DNA from: Fibrobacterales bacterium
Lineage (GTDB): Bacteria; Fibrobacterota; Fibrobacteria; Fibrobacterales; Fibrobacteraceae
Direction: 5' to 3'
Assembly (NCBI GenBank): GCA_025997455.1
Contig: BNUP01000072.1
Span: 1-11,100, forward strand
Length of the DNA: 11,100 nucleotides
Part shown: positions 1 through 6,874 of the stretch, piece by piece
Layout of the letters: each line of letters begins with the position of its first letter
How positions within the stretch are numbered: position 1 is the stretch's first letter
Program-made: the position numbers and the translations under genes
Notes under the pieces: model-generated
Seen by the model: the letters and a program-made list of their open reading frames with translations, nothing else
What the model was told of the DNA's origin: nothing
Databases searched by the model: none

Positions 1-140
1 AGGAAATTATAATAAGAATTACAAAAATGGAAGGGTGTAAAACAAAGTGCGTGCGCTGCATGGGGAAGGTATCCCACGCATCGCAAACCATAAATGGATA
101 ATGTCCTGGAGGAGAGGGGAGGGTTGGAGGGGATGTATGA

Positions 141-159
141 CCCCCCCCCCCCCCCCCCC
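141..159. repeat. Homopolymeric C tract (19 C)
   Basis: Nineteen consecutive C bases lie about 142 bases before the start codon of the FISUMP lipoprotein. Such tracts change length by slipped-strand mispairing during replication. When they lie near surface-protein genes they can vary promoter spacing or leader structure. The tract is outside the coding region, so any effect would be on transcription or mRNA rather than reading frame. The stated length may also be a sequencing or assembly approximation. Confidence 0.85.
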
Positions 160-288
160 GCGAAACTTAAAGAATTAGACACCAAGCGTAGCGAACTATT
201 CTCGCCGAATTTATCAAAAATAAATTCGCTCCAAATAATGATGCGTTGTTTTAAGAATTTTTTGCCAATTCCCGACAAAAAATTTACC

Positions 289-295
289 AAGAGGT
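289..295 (+). promoter_or_regulatory. Ribosome binding site of the FISUMP lipoprotein
   Basis: AAGAGGT lies six bases before the ATG at 302, a suitable distance for a Shine-Dalgarno element. It supports the start that gives a proper lipoprotein signal peptide. Confidence 0.7.
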
Positions 296-301
296 AAGAT
301 T

Positions 302-1882
302 ATGATTAAAAGAACTGTGTTCTTTAAGGTGTTTCTCTGCACTTTCTTTCTCCTATTATCCTGCTCGGACGATTTACCCTTGCTCGATTACGACCCGAAT
401 AATCCGAATTATATTCCTCCAAGTTCGTCCTCTAATTCAGGTGAAAACGGAGTTATGCTGCCAAAGAGAGCCGAACCCTTTGCTACTTCTAAAAATCCCG
501 AACAACCCGTTATATTGGATTCTTGGAAACAAGAAGATAAAAATTGGTATATCATAGATGCCGGCTATATCGATAATTCACTTGTAATGGAAACCGACCA
601 CGAGGGTTATCAGGGTTTAGTGGAAATGAAATTTACAACAACACAAAGCGTAAAAGAATCGATGTCAAAAAGCAGAACTCAAAATGTTTCCGAGAATATC
701 AGCGTTTCAAATAATTTGGGTTCAATTGTTGGAATAGAAGTCGGAATTAAAAACACGCTTAAAATAGGAGGCAGTGTATGGACACTTAAAGTTGATGATG
801 CTTTAGAAACTCCTCTTAAAGCAAATGCTCAACCTTCAATATTTGTCAGTCCTTCGCAAGGGAGAACCGTCCAAACATCGGAAGTTTTAGCAACGGGACT
901 TGAGACAACTATAACCAACACAATTTCCTATACGCTCGACAAAAACACACCCGTTGGCTACTATCGTTATGCGTGGTATGCAACAAACGATGTTTATTTT
1001 GTTATTTCCACAAGTTTGGATAATCAAGAATTGTTAAGTTGGGATGTGGTATCTTGCACAAGACCAACGCTCACGAAAGTTTTCGAGTATTCTCCCGAAA
1101 ATAAATTTGACAATTCTCCAAAAGAAGGGACAGAAATAGTTTTCGCGGAAGATTTTTATAAAAACTTAAAAACGCCTACAAAAGATATATCGCAATCATC
1201 CAGTTCGTCTGTTGCTGAAAGCAGTAGTTCTTCTGCCACCGAGAGTAGCAGTTCGAGTTCCTCTGTTGCAGAATCATCTTCTTCGGAAGTTTCTGATTTA
1301 TGTGCCGAGTTCGACCCTAAAGCAGAAGTGGAACATTACGGCAAAAATAAAAAACAGATTTGCGATGCCCGTGACGGCAAAACCTACAGCATAGTTGTGA
1401 TTGGAACTCAGACTTGGATGGCGGAGAATTTGAATTATGCTCCTGAAAGCGGTACCTTTTGGTGCTATGATGGTGATGAGGCAAATTGCACAACTTATGG
1501 AAGGTTGTATGATTGGGCAACTGCTTTGACCGTTTGCCCCACAGATTGGTATTTGCCAAGCGATGCCGAATGGACAACACTCATTGATTATGTGGGCGGT
1601 TCAAGCACTGCCGGAACAAAATTAAAAGCAAGTAGCGGGTGGGATGCTTACAACGGTATCCATTTCGGCACTGATGATTACGGCTTTTCTGCTTTGCCCG
1701 GTGGTCGCGGCATCTCCGGTAGCGATTTCAGCAATGTCGGCAACAGCGGCAGTTGGTGGAGTGCTACGGAGTTCAGTGCGATCTACGCTAACACCACGAC
1801 CATGAACAACAACTCTGAATATGCGAATACTGGTATCACCAACAAGGTTAATTTCCGAAGCGTTCGTTGTTTAAGGGACTAG
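302..1882 (+). CDS. Surface lipoprotein with C-terminal FISUMP domain
   Basis: Predicted lipoprotein of 526 residues. The N-terminus is a lipoprotein signal peptide (MIKR, hydrophobic stretch, lipobox LLSC with Cys21). A Pro/Asn/Ser-rich spacer follows to about residue 70. Residues about 71-292 form a domain I cannot name. It is rich in alternating Ser/Thr and hydrophobic residues (about 110-160), which suggests long beta hairpins. A polyserine linker with SSSVAESS-type repeats spans 299-328. The C-terminus (about 354-526) is a FISUMP domain, seen in DGKTY, GTQTWMAENL, GRLYDWATA, WYLPSDAEW, GFSALPGG, WWSATE and a final SVRC. Six cysteines lie in the C-terminal part (334, 354, 388, 396, 412, 523), possibly forming disulfides. 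The function of FISUMP domains is not firmly established; surface display is my inference. The start is supported by the ribosome binding site and lipobox. It appears to be a single-gene unit, with repeats on its 3' side. Confidence 0.9.
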   Translation: MIKRTVFFKVFLCTFFLLLSCSDDLPLLDYDPNNPNYIPPSSSSNSGENGVMLPKRAEPFATSKNPEQPVILDSWKQEDKNWYIIDAGYIDNSLVMETDHEGYQGLVEMKFTTTQSVKESMSKSRTQNVSENISVSNNLGSIVGIEVGIKNTLKIGGSVWTLKVDDALETPLKANAQPSIFVSPSQGRTVQTSEVLATGLETTITNTISYTLDKNTPVGYYRYAWYATNDVYFVISTSLDNQELLSWDVVSCTRPTLTKVFEYSPENKFDNSPKEGTEIVFAEDFYKNLKTPTKDISQSSSSSVAESSSSSATESSSSSSSVAESSSSEVSDLCAEFDPKAEVEHYGKNKKQICDARDGKTYSIVVIGTQTWMAENLNYAPESGTFWCYDGDEANCTTYGRLYDWATALTVCPTDWYLPSDAEWTTLIDYVGGSSTAGTKLKASSGWDAYNGIHFGTDDYGFSALPGGRGISGSDFSNVGNSGSWWSATEFSAIYANTTTMNNNSEYANTGITNKVNFRSVRCLRD

Positions 1883-1988
1883 GCAAGCCGCCAGCGCGTT
1901 AGCACGTTCTTCCCCTCTCCCGCCTTAGATTGACAGAAAAGAAATAAACAAATTAGTCTGTCCAATCGCCTATCGGCTTGGTGTCCCG

Positions 1989-2009
1989 CCTGCACTGCCG
2001 AGTTTTCCA
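1989..2009. repeat. 21-base direct repeat, copy 1 (partner 10692-10712)
   Basis: Starts CCTGCACTGCCGAGTT. It matches the segment at 10692-10712 with one difference (T or C at base 17). Both copies lie upstream of the heptad block, 171 and 48 bases before the start codons at 2180 and 10761. This suggests a part of the same composite leader repeat. Confidence 0.7.
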
Positions 2010-2054
2010 TTAACAAGGGAACGCGGTGTGTGCCGAGCGCACCAAAAATAATGG

Positions 2055-2076
2055 ATTCTGCGACCGTGCGCAGAAT
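2055..2076. repeat. Palindrome, 8-bp stem
   Basis: ATTCTGCG (2055-2062) and its exact reverse complement CGCAGAAT (2069-2076) enclose a six-base loop. No T run follows, so it does not look like a terminator. It sits just before the second palindrome at 2092. It resembles the short dispersed palindromes (REP-like) found in many bacterial genomes, but I see only one copy of this version here. Confidence 0.65.
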
Positions 2077-2091
2077 GACGATCCCACAAAC

Positions 2092-2110
2092 GGGCGAATA
2101 CTATTCGCCC
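2092..2110. repeat. Palindrome before CTACATCC, copy 1
   Basis: GGGCGAATA (2092-2100) and TATTCGCCC (2102-2110) are exact reverse complements around one base, giving a hairpin of about seven or eight pairs. It is followed directly by CTACATCC. Similar palindromes followed (in this orientation) by CTACATCC or CTCTA lie near 8861-8882, 8893-8912, 10479-10498, 10512-10523 and 10565-10643. Confidence 0.75.
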
Positions 2111-2176
2111 CTACATCCACCATCTCCCTTCTCCCCACACCCTATACCCTATACCCCACCATTTACTACATTCCCC
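2106..2176 (+). repeat. C-rich heptad leader repeat, copy A
   Basis: This 71-base block runs from the end of the palindrome to TTCCCC, four bases before the start codon at 2180. It contains two CTATACC heptads. The reverse complement of 8771-8865, which precedes tolB, is the same sequence apart from 24 extra bases of heptads. It therefore represents a mobile or duplicated leader with variable heptad number. No purine-rich Shine-Dalgarno is visible between this block and the start codon. Confidence 0.85.
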
Positions 2177-2179
2177 AAA

Positions 2180-3964
2180 ATGCCTTTTATTTTTATTCTG
2201 TTGTTTTTTTCGGCACTTGCTTTTTGTGCACCGACCGAATCTTATGCCGATTTGGCAAAAAAAGTTCAAAGCGGAGATTTTACCTCAGCACAAAGCGGTT
2301 TGGAGCAGTTTGTAAAGGGGCGTTGGAAGTCGGGCAGTCAGGAGCGGGGTGTTGTCCTTTATATTGAAAATTCGCTTAGGCTCGGCAAATTAGACGATGT
2401 GAAAAAATATGCGAGGCAGTTTTTAGATTTTTTTCCGAAGAGCGTTTATCGGGCACGGGTTGAGACTGCAGTTGCAATTTCAAGCGTTTTAAGCAAAGAC
2501 CCATATACGGGTGCGGAAACACTTCGTCGCATTCTCGCATACACAAAAAATCCAAGTGCGGCAAAACGGGCGCGGGAACTTTTAACGCAAATTTTATCCG
2601 CAGAATTATTATCGGAAAATGAACTTAGGAATTTATTGGAAAAAGGTTTTGCAGATTCTTTTGTAACGGCAACCGCAGAGTGGCGACTCGGTGCTCAAAT
2701 GCAAAAAGAAGGTCGCTATAAAGCCGCAAAATATTGGTATGATGAGGCTAAAAAAGCAAATTCATCTTTGGCGGAAAGGTCAGATAAAGCAATAGCCGTG
2801 CTTGACGGTAAGGGTGCGGGAACGCCGATAATTTTGGTGCTCGCTCCGCTTTCGGGAAATTTTGCCGAACTCGGTTCATATATGGTGCAGGGAATTTTAC
2901 TCGCAACAGACAACTTAAAAGAGAAGAATGTAAAAATTCAAATAACGGATGACAGAGCCGACCCTGCCACCGCACTCCGCAGGGTGAAACTCGCAATTGC
3001 ACAAGATAGTATAGTCGGTATAATAGGTCCGTTGCTATCCGCTCCCGCCGCAACCGTTGCCGCTTGGATGGGTTCAAATGCTCCGCAAATTCCGCTCATA
3101 ACCCCAACTGCAACCGATGACGGGATTTCGGCAATGGGTAAAAATATTTTTCAGTTAAATGTGAGCACGGCGGTTTTAGCACAAACTATAGCCGAATATG
3201 CGATGAACTGCCTCAACATAAATGAGTTCGCAATAATGTCTCCGCTCGGCGATTATGGGACTGCAATGGCAGATGAATTTCAACGGGCGGTTGAACAACG
3301 CGGCGGTGCAATTTTAATTTCGCAAAACTACACGGAAGGACTGCCCGATTATCAAAACTCGTTCAAACTTTTACGCGACCGCAAACTCACCCTTGATACT
3401 CGGCGGATGAATATGGGACGGGGCGTTGCAAACTTGAATGCAATTGCAAAACGGGATTCGTGGATAGAGGATTCAACGCTCACATTCCAAGCGATTTTTA
3501 TTCCGAGCACAAACGCCGCCGATGCGGGACTTATGGCGGCACAGGTTGCATTTAATAAATTGAAGGTGCAGTATTTGCTCGGTTCTTCGGGTTGGTTTGG
3601 GCGGGAATTTTTTTCCAATGCAAAAAAACAGGCAGAAAATTCCTTTTTCAGCATTGCATTTTCGGGAGACTCGCAGGACTCGGCATTTAAGGCTTTTGCG
3701 GGGAAATTCAAAAATAAGTGGTCTGCAGAGCCTGATGACAGCAAGGTTGCAGGCTTGAGTTATGATGCGGCAAATATTTTAATCGGAGCAATTTTAAGCG
3801 GTTCGGCTGGCGGTGATTTGCCGAGTGTAATTTTGCAAAAAAAGAATTATATCGGCGTGTATGGAGACATTCGTTTTTTTGGCACGGGAGCGAATATAGA
3901 TACAAGCATAATGGGCGTTGAGCAGGGAAAATTTGTGGAGAAATCGGTTGAATGCAAAGAGTAG
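2180..3964 (+). CDS. LpoA-like periplasmic protein: TPR plus ABC-type substrate-binding fold
   Basis: Predicted exported protein of 594 residues. The hydrophobic N-terminus (MPFIFILLFFSALAFCA) looks like a signal peptide but has no basic residue, and its LAFC is a poor lipobox. Residues about 20-210 are helical and resemble TPR repeats (for example GRYKAAKYWYDEAKKA near 178-193). Residues about 215-585 resemble the type I periplasmic binding fold of amino-acid ABC transporter receptors (Peripla_BP_6): ILVLAPLSGNFAELG, VGIIGPLLSAPA, IPLITPTATD and FAIMSPLGDYG. TPR followed by this fold is the layout of LpoA, the outer-membrane activator of penicillin-binding protein PBP1A. No transporter permease lies nearby, which favours an LpoA-like role over transport; that role is inferred. 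I chose ATG 2180 over the in-frame ATG at 2030 because the extra 50 codons lie wholly in repeat DNA. Obg starts 40 bases downstream, so the two are probably one transcript. Confidence 0.8.
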   Translation: MPFIFILLFFSALAFCAPTESYADLAKKVQSGDFTSAQSGLEQFVKGRWKSGSQERGVVLYIENSLRLGKLDDVKKYARQFLDFFPKSVYRARVETAVAISSVLSKDPYTGAETLRRILAYTKNPSAAKRARELLTQILSAELLSENELRNLLEKGFADSFVTATAEWRLGAQMQKEGRYKAAKYWYDEAKKANSSLAERSDKAIAVLDGKGAGTPIILVLAPLSGNFAELGSYMVQGILLATDNLKEKNVKIQITDDRADPATALRRVKLAIAQDSIVGIIGPLLSAPAATVAAWMGSNAPQIPLITPTATDDGISAMGKNIFQLNVSTAVLAQTIAEYAMNCLNINEFAIMSPLGDYGTAMADEFQRAVEQRGGAILISQNYTEGLPDYQNSFKLLRDRKLTLDTRRMNMGRGVANLNAIAKRDSWIEDSTLTFQAIFIPSTNAADAGLMAAQVAFNKLKVQYLLGSSGWFGREFFSNAKKQAENSFFSIAFSGDSQDSAFKAFAGKFKNKWSAEPDDSKVAGLSYDAANILIGAILSGSAGGDLPSVILQKKNYIGVYGDIRFFGTGANIDTSIMGVEQGKFVEKSVECKE

Positions 3965-4004
3965 AGGGTGGGGAATTGTATTAAAACAGCAAAGGCAGAG
4001 GATT

Positions 4005-4991
4005 ATGTTCTTAGACGAAAAAACAATTGAAGTGGTATCGGGGAAAGGCGGCGGCGGAGTTTGCAGTTTTCGCAGGGAAAAGCATGTTCCGCTCGGAGGA
4101 CCCGATGGCGGCGACGGCGGAAAAGGCGGCACTGTATTTCTCAGAGCAAACGAGCAATACACCACACTTTTGGATATGGGAAATGCATATCGCTACCAAG
4201 CCGATGCGGGCGCAACGGGTGAGTCGGCAAACAGAACCGGGCATTCGGGCAAGGATATTTTTGTAGATGTTCCTCGCGGAACAATAGTTCGCGACGGCGA
4301 AGGTCGCATTCTCACAGATTTAACTGAGGCGGGAGTTTCGTGGGTTGCCGCACAGGGCGGAGCGGGAGGTATGGGCAACAGTCGTTTTACCTCTGCTCAA
4401 AATCGTGCACCGAGACAACACACACAGGGCAAGCCGGGTGAAAAACGAATTTTGAATTTGGAATTGAAACTTATGGCAGATGTGGGATTGGTCGGTTTTC
4501 CGAATGCGGGAAAGTCATCGCTCGTGCGCAAAATTTCGAGTGCAAAACCCAAAGTAGCCGATTATCCTTTCACCACAATAGAACCTGTTCTTGGAATAGT
4601 TCAATCGCACGGAAAGAGTTTTGTGGTTGCGGATATTCCCGGTTTAATAGAGGGTGCAAGTGAAGGAAAAGGTTTGGGGCATCGTTTTTTGAAACATATC
4701 GAACGCACTCGTGCATTACTTTTTGTGATAGACGGCTCAGACGAAAATGCTTTTCATTCATACGAACTTTTGAGAAACGAATTAGAGGCATTTCACCCTA
4801 AACTTTTGGAAAAAAAATTCGTAGTCGCTCTAAATAAATGCGATTTAGATATTTCCGCTGCAAAAAAAGCCTTCAAAAAACACAAGCGAAGTTTCATTGA
4901 AACCTGTGCTCTAAACGGAGAAGGCACCGGCGAATTAGCCGATTCCCTTTGCTCTATCATTTATGAGAATGTGAAAAAAGAGTGGAAGTGA
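4005..4991 (+). CDS. obg: GTPase Obg/CgtA
   Basis: Predicted essential ribosome-associated GTPase of 328 residues, acting in large-subunit maturation and stress control. The N-terminal Obg fold (about 1-158) has the glycine-rich pattern GKGGGG, GGPDGGDGGKGG and GGAGGMGNSRF. The G domain has G1 GFPNAGKSS (164-172), switch I YPFTTIEP (187-194), G3 DIPG (210-213), G4 NKCD (277-280) and a G5 CAL (301-303). There is no OCT domain and no long acidic tail, so it is a minimal Obg. The frame is open upstream to 3918 inside the preceding gene, but MFLDEKTIEV at 4005 matches the family's usual start. AGAGG at 3997-4001 lies only three bases before the ATG, an unusually short spacing. It lies 40 bases after the LpoA-like gene and 37 bases before psd, which suggests an operon. 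Confidence 0.96.
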   Translation: MFLDEKTIEVVSGKGGGGVCSFRREKHVPLGGPDGGDGGKGGTVFLRANEQYTTLLDMGNAYRYQADAGATGESANRTGHSGKDIFVDVPRGTIVRDGEGRILTDLTEAGVSWVAAQGGAGGMGNSRFTSAQNRAPRQHTQGKPGEKRILNLELKLMADVGLVGFPNAGKSSLVRKISSAKPKVADYPFTTIEPVLGIVQSHGKSFVVADIPGLIEGASEGKGLGHRFLKHIERTRALLFVIDGSDENAFHSYELLRNELEAFHPKLLEKKFVVALNKCDLDISAAKKAFKKHKRSFIETCALNGEGTGELADSLCSIIYENVKKEWK

Positions 4992-5028
4992 GTCCATTCT
5001 CCCATTTTTTTACTAAATTCATTTTGCG

Positions 5029-5898
5029 ATGAATTCTATTACTTATTCTTTTTTTCGTCTGTTGCCAAAAAATGCGGTGAGCAGGGCGTTTGGCGAGTTT
5101 TCAAGAGCGAAGATTCCGTTTTTGAGCAAACTTGCGGCACGGTGGTTTGTTGGGCGATATAAAATTGATTTGGAAGAGTCGGTTGTTCCTGCAAAGGGTT
5201 TTGCAAATATTCACGAAGTTTTTACACGGAAGTTGAAGGACGGAGTGCGAGATATAGAAGATAAGGCGGAGGTGGTTTCTCCGGTTGATGGCGTTTTAAC
5301 GGCTTTTGGTAATTTGACGGGTGCAAATTTGGAGTTGATGCAGGTTAAAGGAAAATATTATTCGCTTGAGAGTCTGTTGAGAGATGCGGAACTCGCACGG
5401 AAATTTTCAGGCGGAGTTTGGGCGACAATTTATCTTTCGCCTCACAATTATCATCGCATACATTCTCCTGCATCGGGAAATGTAAAGGCGGCTTATTACT
5501 GCCCCGGCACGCTGTATCCCGTGAATGCGGGCAGTGTTGAACGAATAGAGGGTTTATTTGCAATAAATGAGCGGTTGATTACGCAAATTGAAACTTACGA
5601 CGGCGGAGAAATTCTTTTGGTGAAGGTTGGCGCGACCAATGTGGGGCGAATTGCGGTTGAATATAAAAAGGATTTGATAACAAATACAATGCCGCCTTTT
5701 GCAGACAGAAATTCGCTATTTACGAGATGGGAGGCGGAGCAGGATTATCCTTTTACAAAGGGTCAGGAAATTGCACGGTTTGAAATGGGCAGCACAATTA
5801 TTTTAGTTTGCAACAGCGTAGTCGCAAAACGAACCGAGCATAAATTCGCTGAGTTGGAAGGACACGAGGTGAAAGTCGGAAAAGAACTGATGAAGTGA
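5029..5898 (+). CDS. psd: Phosphatidylserine decarboxylase proenzyme
   Basis: Predicted enzyme of 289 residues that turns phosphatidylserine into phosphatidylethanolamine at the inner membrane. The family cleaves itself and makes a pyruvoyl group from a serine. Here the cleavage motif is MGST (253-256), so cleavage before Ser255 would give a large chain of about 254 residues and a small chain of about 35. The catalytic Asp is in SPVDG (Asp87), and the histidines are in YHRIHSP (His142, His145). FTRKL (65-69) matches the conserved N-terminal motif. Length is close to bacterial type enzymes. No clear ribosome binding site is visible in the 37-base gap after obg, so translational coupling or a weak site is likely. 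It converges with cpoB, whose 3' end is 29 bases away. The substrate-making gene pssA is not in the window. Confidence 0.95.
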   Translation: MNSITYSFFRLLPKNAVSRAFGEFSRAKIPFLSKLAARWFVGRYKIDLEESVVPAKGFANIHEVFTRKLKDGVRDIEDKAEVVSPVDGVLTAFGNLTGANLELMQVKGKYYSLESLLRDAELARKFSGGVWATIYLSPHNYHRIHSPASGNVKAAYYCPGTLYPVNAGSVERIEGLFAINERLITQIETYDGGEILLVKVGATNVGRIAVEYKKDLITNTMPPFADRNSLFTRWEAEQDYPFTKGQEIARFEMGSTIILVCNSVVAKRTEHKFAELEGHEVKVGKELMK

Positions 5899-5903
5899 TT
5901 ATT

Positions 5904-5921
5904 GGAAACCTCTAAAAACTC
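5904..5921 (+). repeat. 18-base 3'-end repeat, copy after psd
   Basis: GGAAACCTCTAAAAACTC begins five bases after the psd stop. Its exact reverse complement is at 6863-6880, where it spans the pal stop codon. Both are in sense orientation to the gene they end (psd on plus, pal on minus) and both are followed by a T-rich stretch (TCTTTGTTA and CTTTTGTAA). Together the two copies bracket cpoB as inverted repeats. A role in transcript ends is an inference. Confidence 0.8.
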
Positions 5922-5927
5922 TCTTTG

Positions 5928-6689
5928 TTATTGTTGAAGTATCTCCGCCGCTCTCTGAAACTCATTGCTATCGGCACAATGTTCCGTTCCAAGCAATTTT
6001 TGCAAATATTGCTTTTGTTCGGTTATCTTTTTTGCCTCTTCCGCCATACTCGCCAACTTGAAATTCACCGTGCAAACCTTTGGACTTTGCGGATACTTTT
6101 CCAAAAGACTTTTGAAAAGTTGTTCGGCGTTTTCTTTTTTGCCGGCATCGAGCATACACATACCCATCCAATATAAAGAATTTTCTGCCAATTCGCCTTC
6201 CTTAATTAAATCGTAAATCTGCTTGAAACCGTTATAGGCAACCGCATATTCACCTCGCAAATAATCCGAGCGCGAGGCGTTGTATAGGCTTTCCATTTCG
6301 GCATTTTTTGTTCCGTCGCCTGCTCCCGTGCTTTTATCGCCCGATGAACCAGCAGCCGATTTTGTGACAACGCTTTTCGCTTGCGTTATCGACAAAATGC
6401 GGTCTAATCTAAATGTTATCTCTTCCATACGAGATTCCGTTTTATCGCCCTGCTCAACAACTTTGGAATTTAAGTCCGCAAAATCCGCTTTTAGTCTTGA
6501 GGAATTTTTTTCCTGTTCGGCTTTTAGCGAATCGATTATGAAAACGAGGGAATCGAGCCGTTTATTTATGGCAGATGCCGAGTTGTCCGTTGCGGCTTTT
6601 ATTTCCTTTGTGCGCATAACCGTTAAACTCGAACACGAGGAGAGCAAAACGGTAAAGCAAAGCAAAGCGAAAAACGAAATTTTTTTCAT
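5928..6689 (-). CDS. cpoB: CpoB/YbgF-like Tol-Pal lipoprotein
   Basis: Predicted lipoprotein of 253 residues. The signal peptide MKKISFFALLCFTVLLSSC gives lipidation at Cys19. Residues about 29-103 are charged and heptad-like, suggesting a coiled coil. A Gly/Ser/Lys-rich spacer spans about 105-128. Residues about 131-250 hold TPR units (YLRGEYAVAYNGFKQIY, SLYWMGMCMLDAGKKENAEQLFKSLLEKYPQSPK). A coiled coil followed by TPRs, just downstream of pal, matches CpoB (YbgF), which links Tol-Pal to PBP1B in E. coli. Classical CpoB is soluble in the periplasm, so the lipobox is a difference. The frame is open upstream to 6803, but ATG 6689 has AGAGG at 6703-6699 nine bases before it and gives the lipoprotein signal. 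A generic BamD-like TPR lipoprotein is the alternative. Confidence 0.8.
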   Translation of the reverse strand: MKKISFFALLCFTVLLSSCSSLTVMRTKEIKAATDNSASAINKRLDSLVFIIDSLKAEQEKNSSRLKADFADLNSKVVEQGDKTESRMEEITFRLDRILSITQAKSVVTKSAAGSSGDKSTGAGDGTKNAEMESLYNASRSDYLRGEYAVAYNGFKQIYDLIKEGELAENSLYWMGMCMLDAGKKENAEQLFKSLLEKYPQSPKVCTVNFKLASMAEEAKKITEQKQYLQKLLGTEHCADSNEFQRAAEILQQ

Positions 6690-6704
6690 ACAAACTAACC
6701 TCTG

Positions 6705-6723
6705 AAAATTGCTGAACAATTTT
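6705..6723. repeat. Hairpin 1 of the pal-cpoB interval
   Basis: AAAATTG (6705-6711) and CAATTTT (6717-6723) are exact reverse complements around a five-base loop. It lies 15 bases upstream of the cpoB start codon on the minus strand, next to its ribosome binding site. Confidence 0.7.
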
Positions 6724-6726
6724 ATC

Positions 6727-6772
6727 TTGGTAACCTCTATTAACCTCCTAAGAGGTTGGTAGAGGTTACCAA
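6727..6772. repeat. Hairpin 2: long near-perfect palindrome in the pal-cpoB interval
   Basis: The outer arms are 13 exact pairs (TTGGTAACCTCTA 6727-6739 with 6760-6772). The inner arms are six exact pairs (AACCTC 6742-6747 with GAGGTT 6752-6757), around a CTAA loop. The two positions between the arms are TT opposite GG. These give G-U wobbles if plus-strand RNA is read, and A-C mismatches in the minus-strand transcript. The total is about 19-21 pairs. There is no T run after it, so it is not a standard terminator. Confidence 0.85.
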
Positions 6773-6773
6773 G

Positions 6774-6823
6774 CGACATAGGCGAACTGCGTTTTTTATG
6801 CAAATTTGAGTAGTTCGCCGTCG
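6774..6823. repeat. Hairpin 3 of the pal-cpoB interval
   Basis: GGCGAACT (6781-6788) and AGTTCGCC (6812-6819) are exact reverse complements. Outside them CGAC (6774-6777) pairs with GTCG (6820-6823), leaving ATA as a bulge. The loop of 23 bases is AT-rich. Confidence 0.7.
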
Positions 6824-6824
6824 T

Positions 6825-6874
6825 CTCTAAAAACTCAAATCTGTGGAATTGTGTTACAAAAGGAGTTTTTAGAG
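6825..6874. repeat. Hairpin 4, spanning the pal stop codon
   Basis: CTCTAAAAACTC (6825-6836) and GAGTTTTTAGAG (6863-6874) form 12 exact pairs around 26 bases. The right arm contains the pal stop (6871-6869), and it is part of the 18-base repeat at 6863-6880. In the pal mRNA this hairpin would form at the very end of the coding region and could protect or end the transcript before cpoB. Confidence 0.8.

Larger units (their letters stand above)
1..301. other. Leader region without a convincing gene
   Basis: I see no supported gene here. A short open frame at 94-297 runs through the C tract as a run of prolines and has no recognisable domain, so I leave it out. Three things can be seen. The stretch 106-135 is rich in G on the plus strand. 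A run of 19 C follows at 141-159. Then comes an AT-rich leader that ends in a ribosome binding site for the lipoprotein gene at 302. The G-rich part loosely resembles the G-rich strand of the heptad repeats near tolB (8843-8862), so this could be a decayed copy of that repeat, but the match is weak. Confidence 0.5.
1883..2179. other. Repeat-rich intergenic region before the LpoA-like gene
   Basis: No gene is supported here. The first 100 bases after the lipoprotein stop show no clear Rho-independent terminator; a weak stem (CCAA..GCC/GGC..TTGG, 1962-1981) lacks a T run. From 1989 on, the region is a chain of repeats: a 21-base direct repeat shared with 10692-10712, two palindromes (2055-2076 and 2092-2110) and a C-rich heptad block that ends four bases before the ATG at 2180. 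The frame of the downstream gene happens to stay open back to 2030 through these repeats, which probably misleads gene callers. Confidence 0.7.

Noticed and set aside
94..297. Small open frame with a proline run, upstream of the lipoprotein
   Set aside because: It exists only because the C tract reads as prolines. It has no domain or clear ribosome binding site, and a change of tract length would break it.
1962..1981. Terminator after the FISUMP lipoprotein
   Set aside because: The stem is short with a bulge, and there is no T run after it.
2106..2176. Heptad arrays as a CRISPR
   Set aside because: Units are seven bases long without unique spacers, and no cas gene is present.
2030..2179. 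N-terminal extension of the LpoA-like protein by 50 residues
   Set aside because: It is encoded wholly by dispersed palindromes and heptads shared with other loci, and would bury the signal peptide.
3918..4004. Upstream in-frame extension of Obg
   Set aside because: It overlaps the end of the preceding gene and does not match the family's N-terminus, whereas MFLDEKTIEV at 4005 does.
5899..5927. Bidirectional Rho-independent terminator between psd and cpoB
   Set aside because: Only 29 bases, with no GC-rich stem and no T run. The 18-base repeat is there but has no fold of its own.
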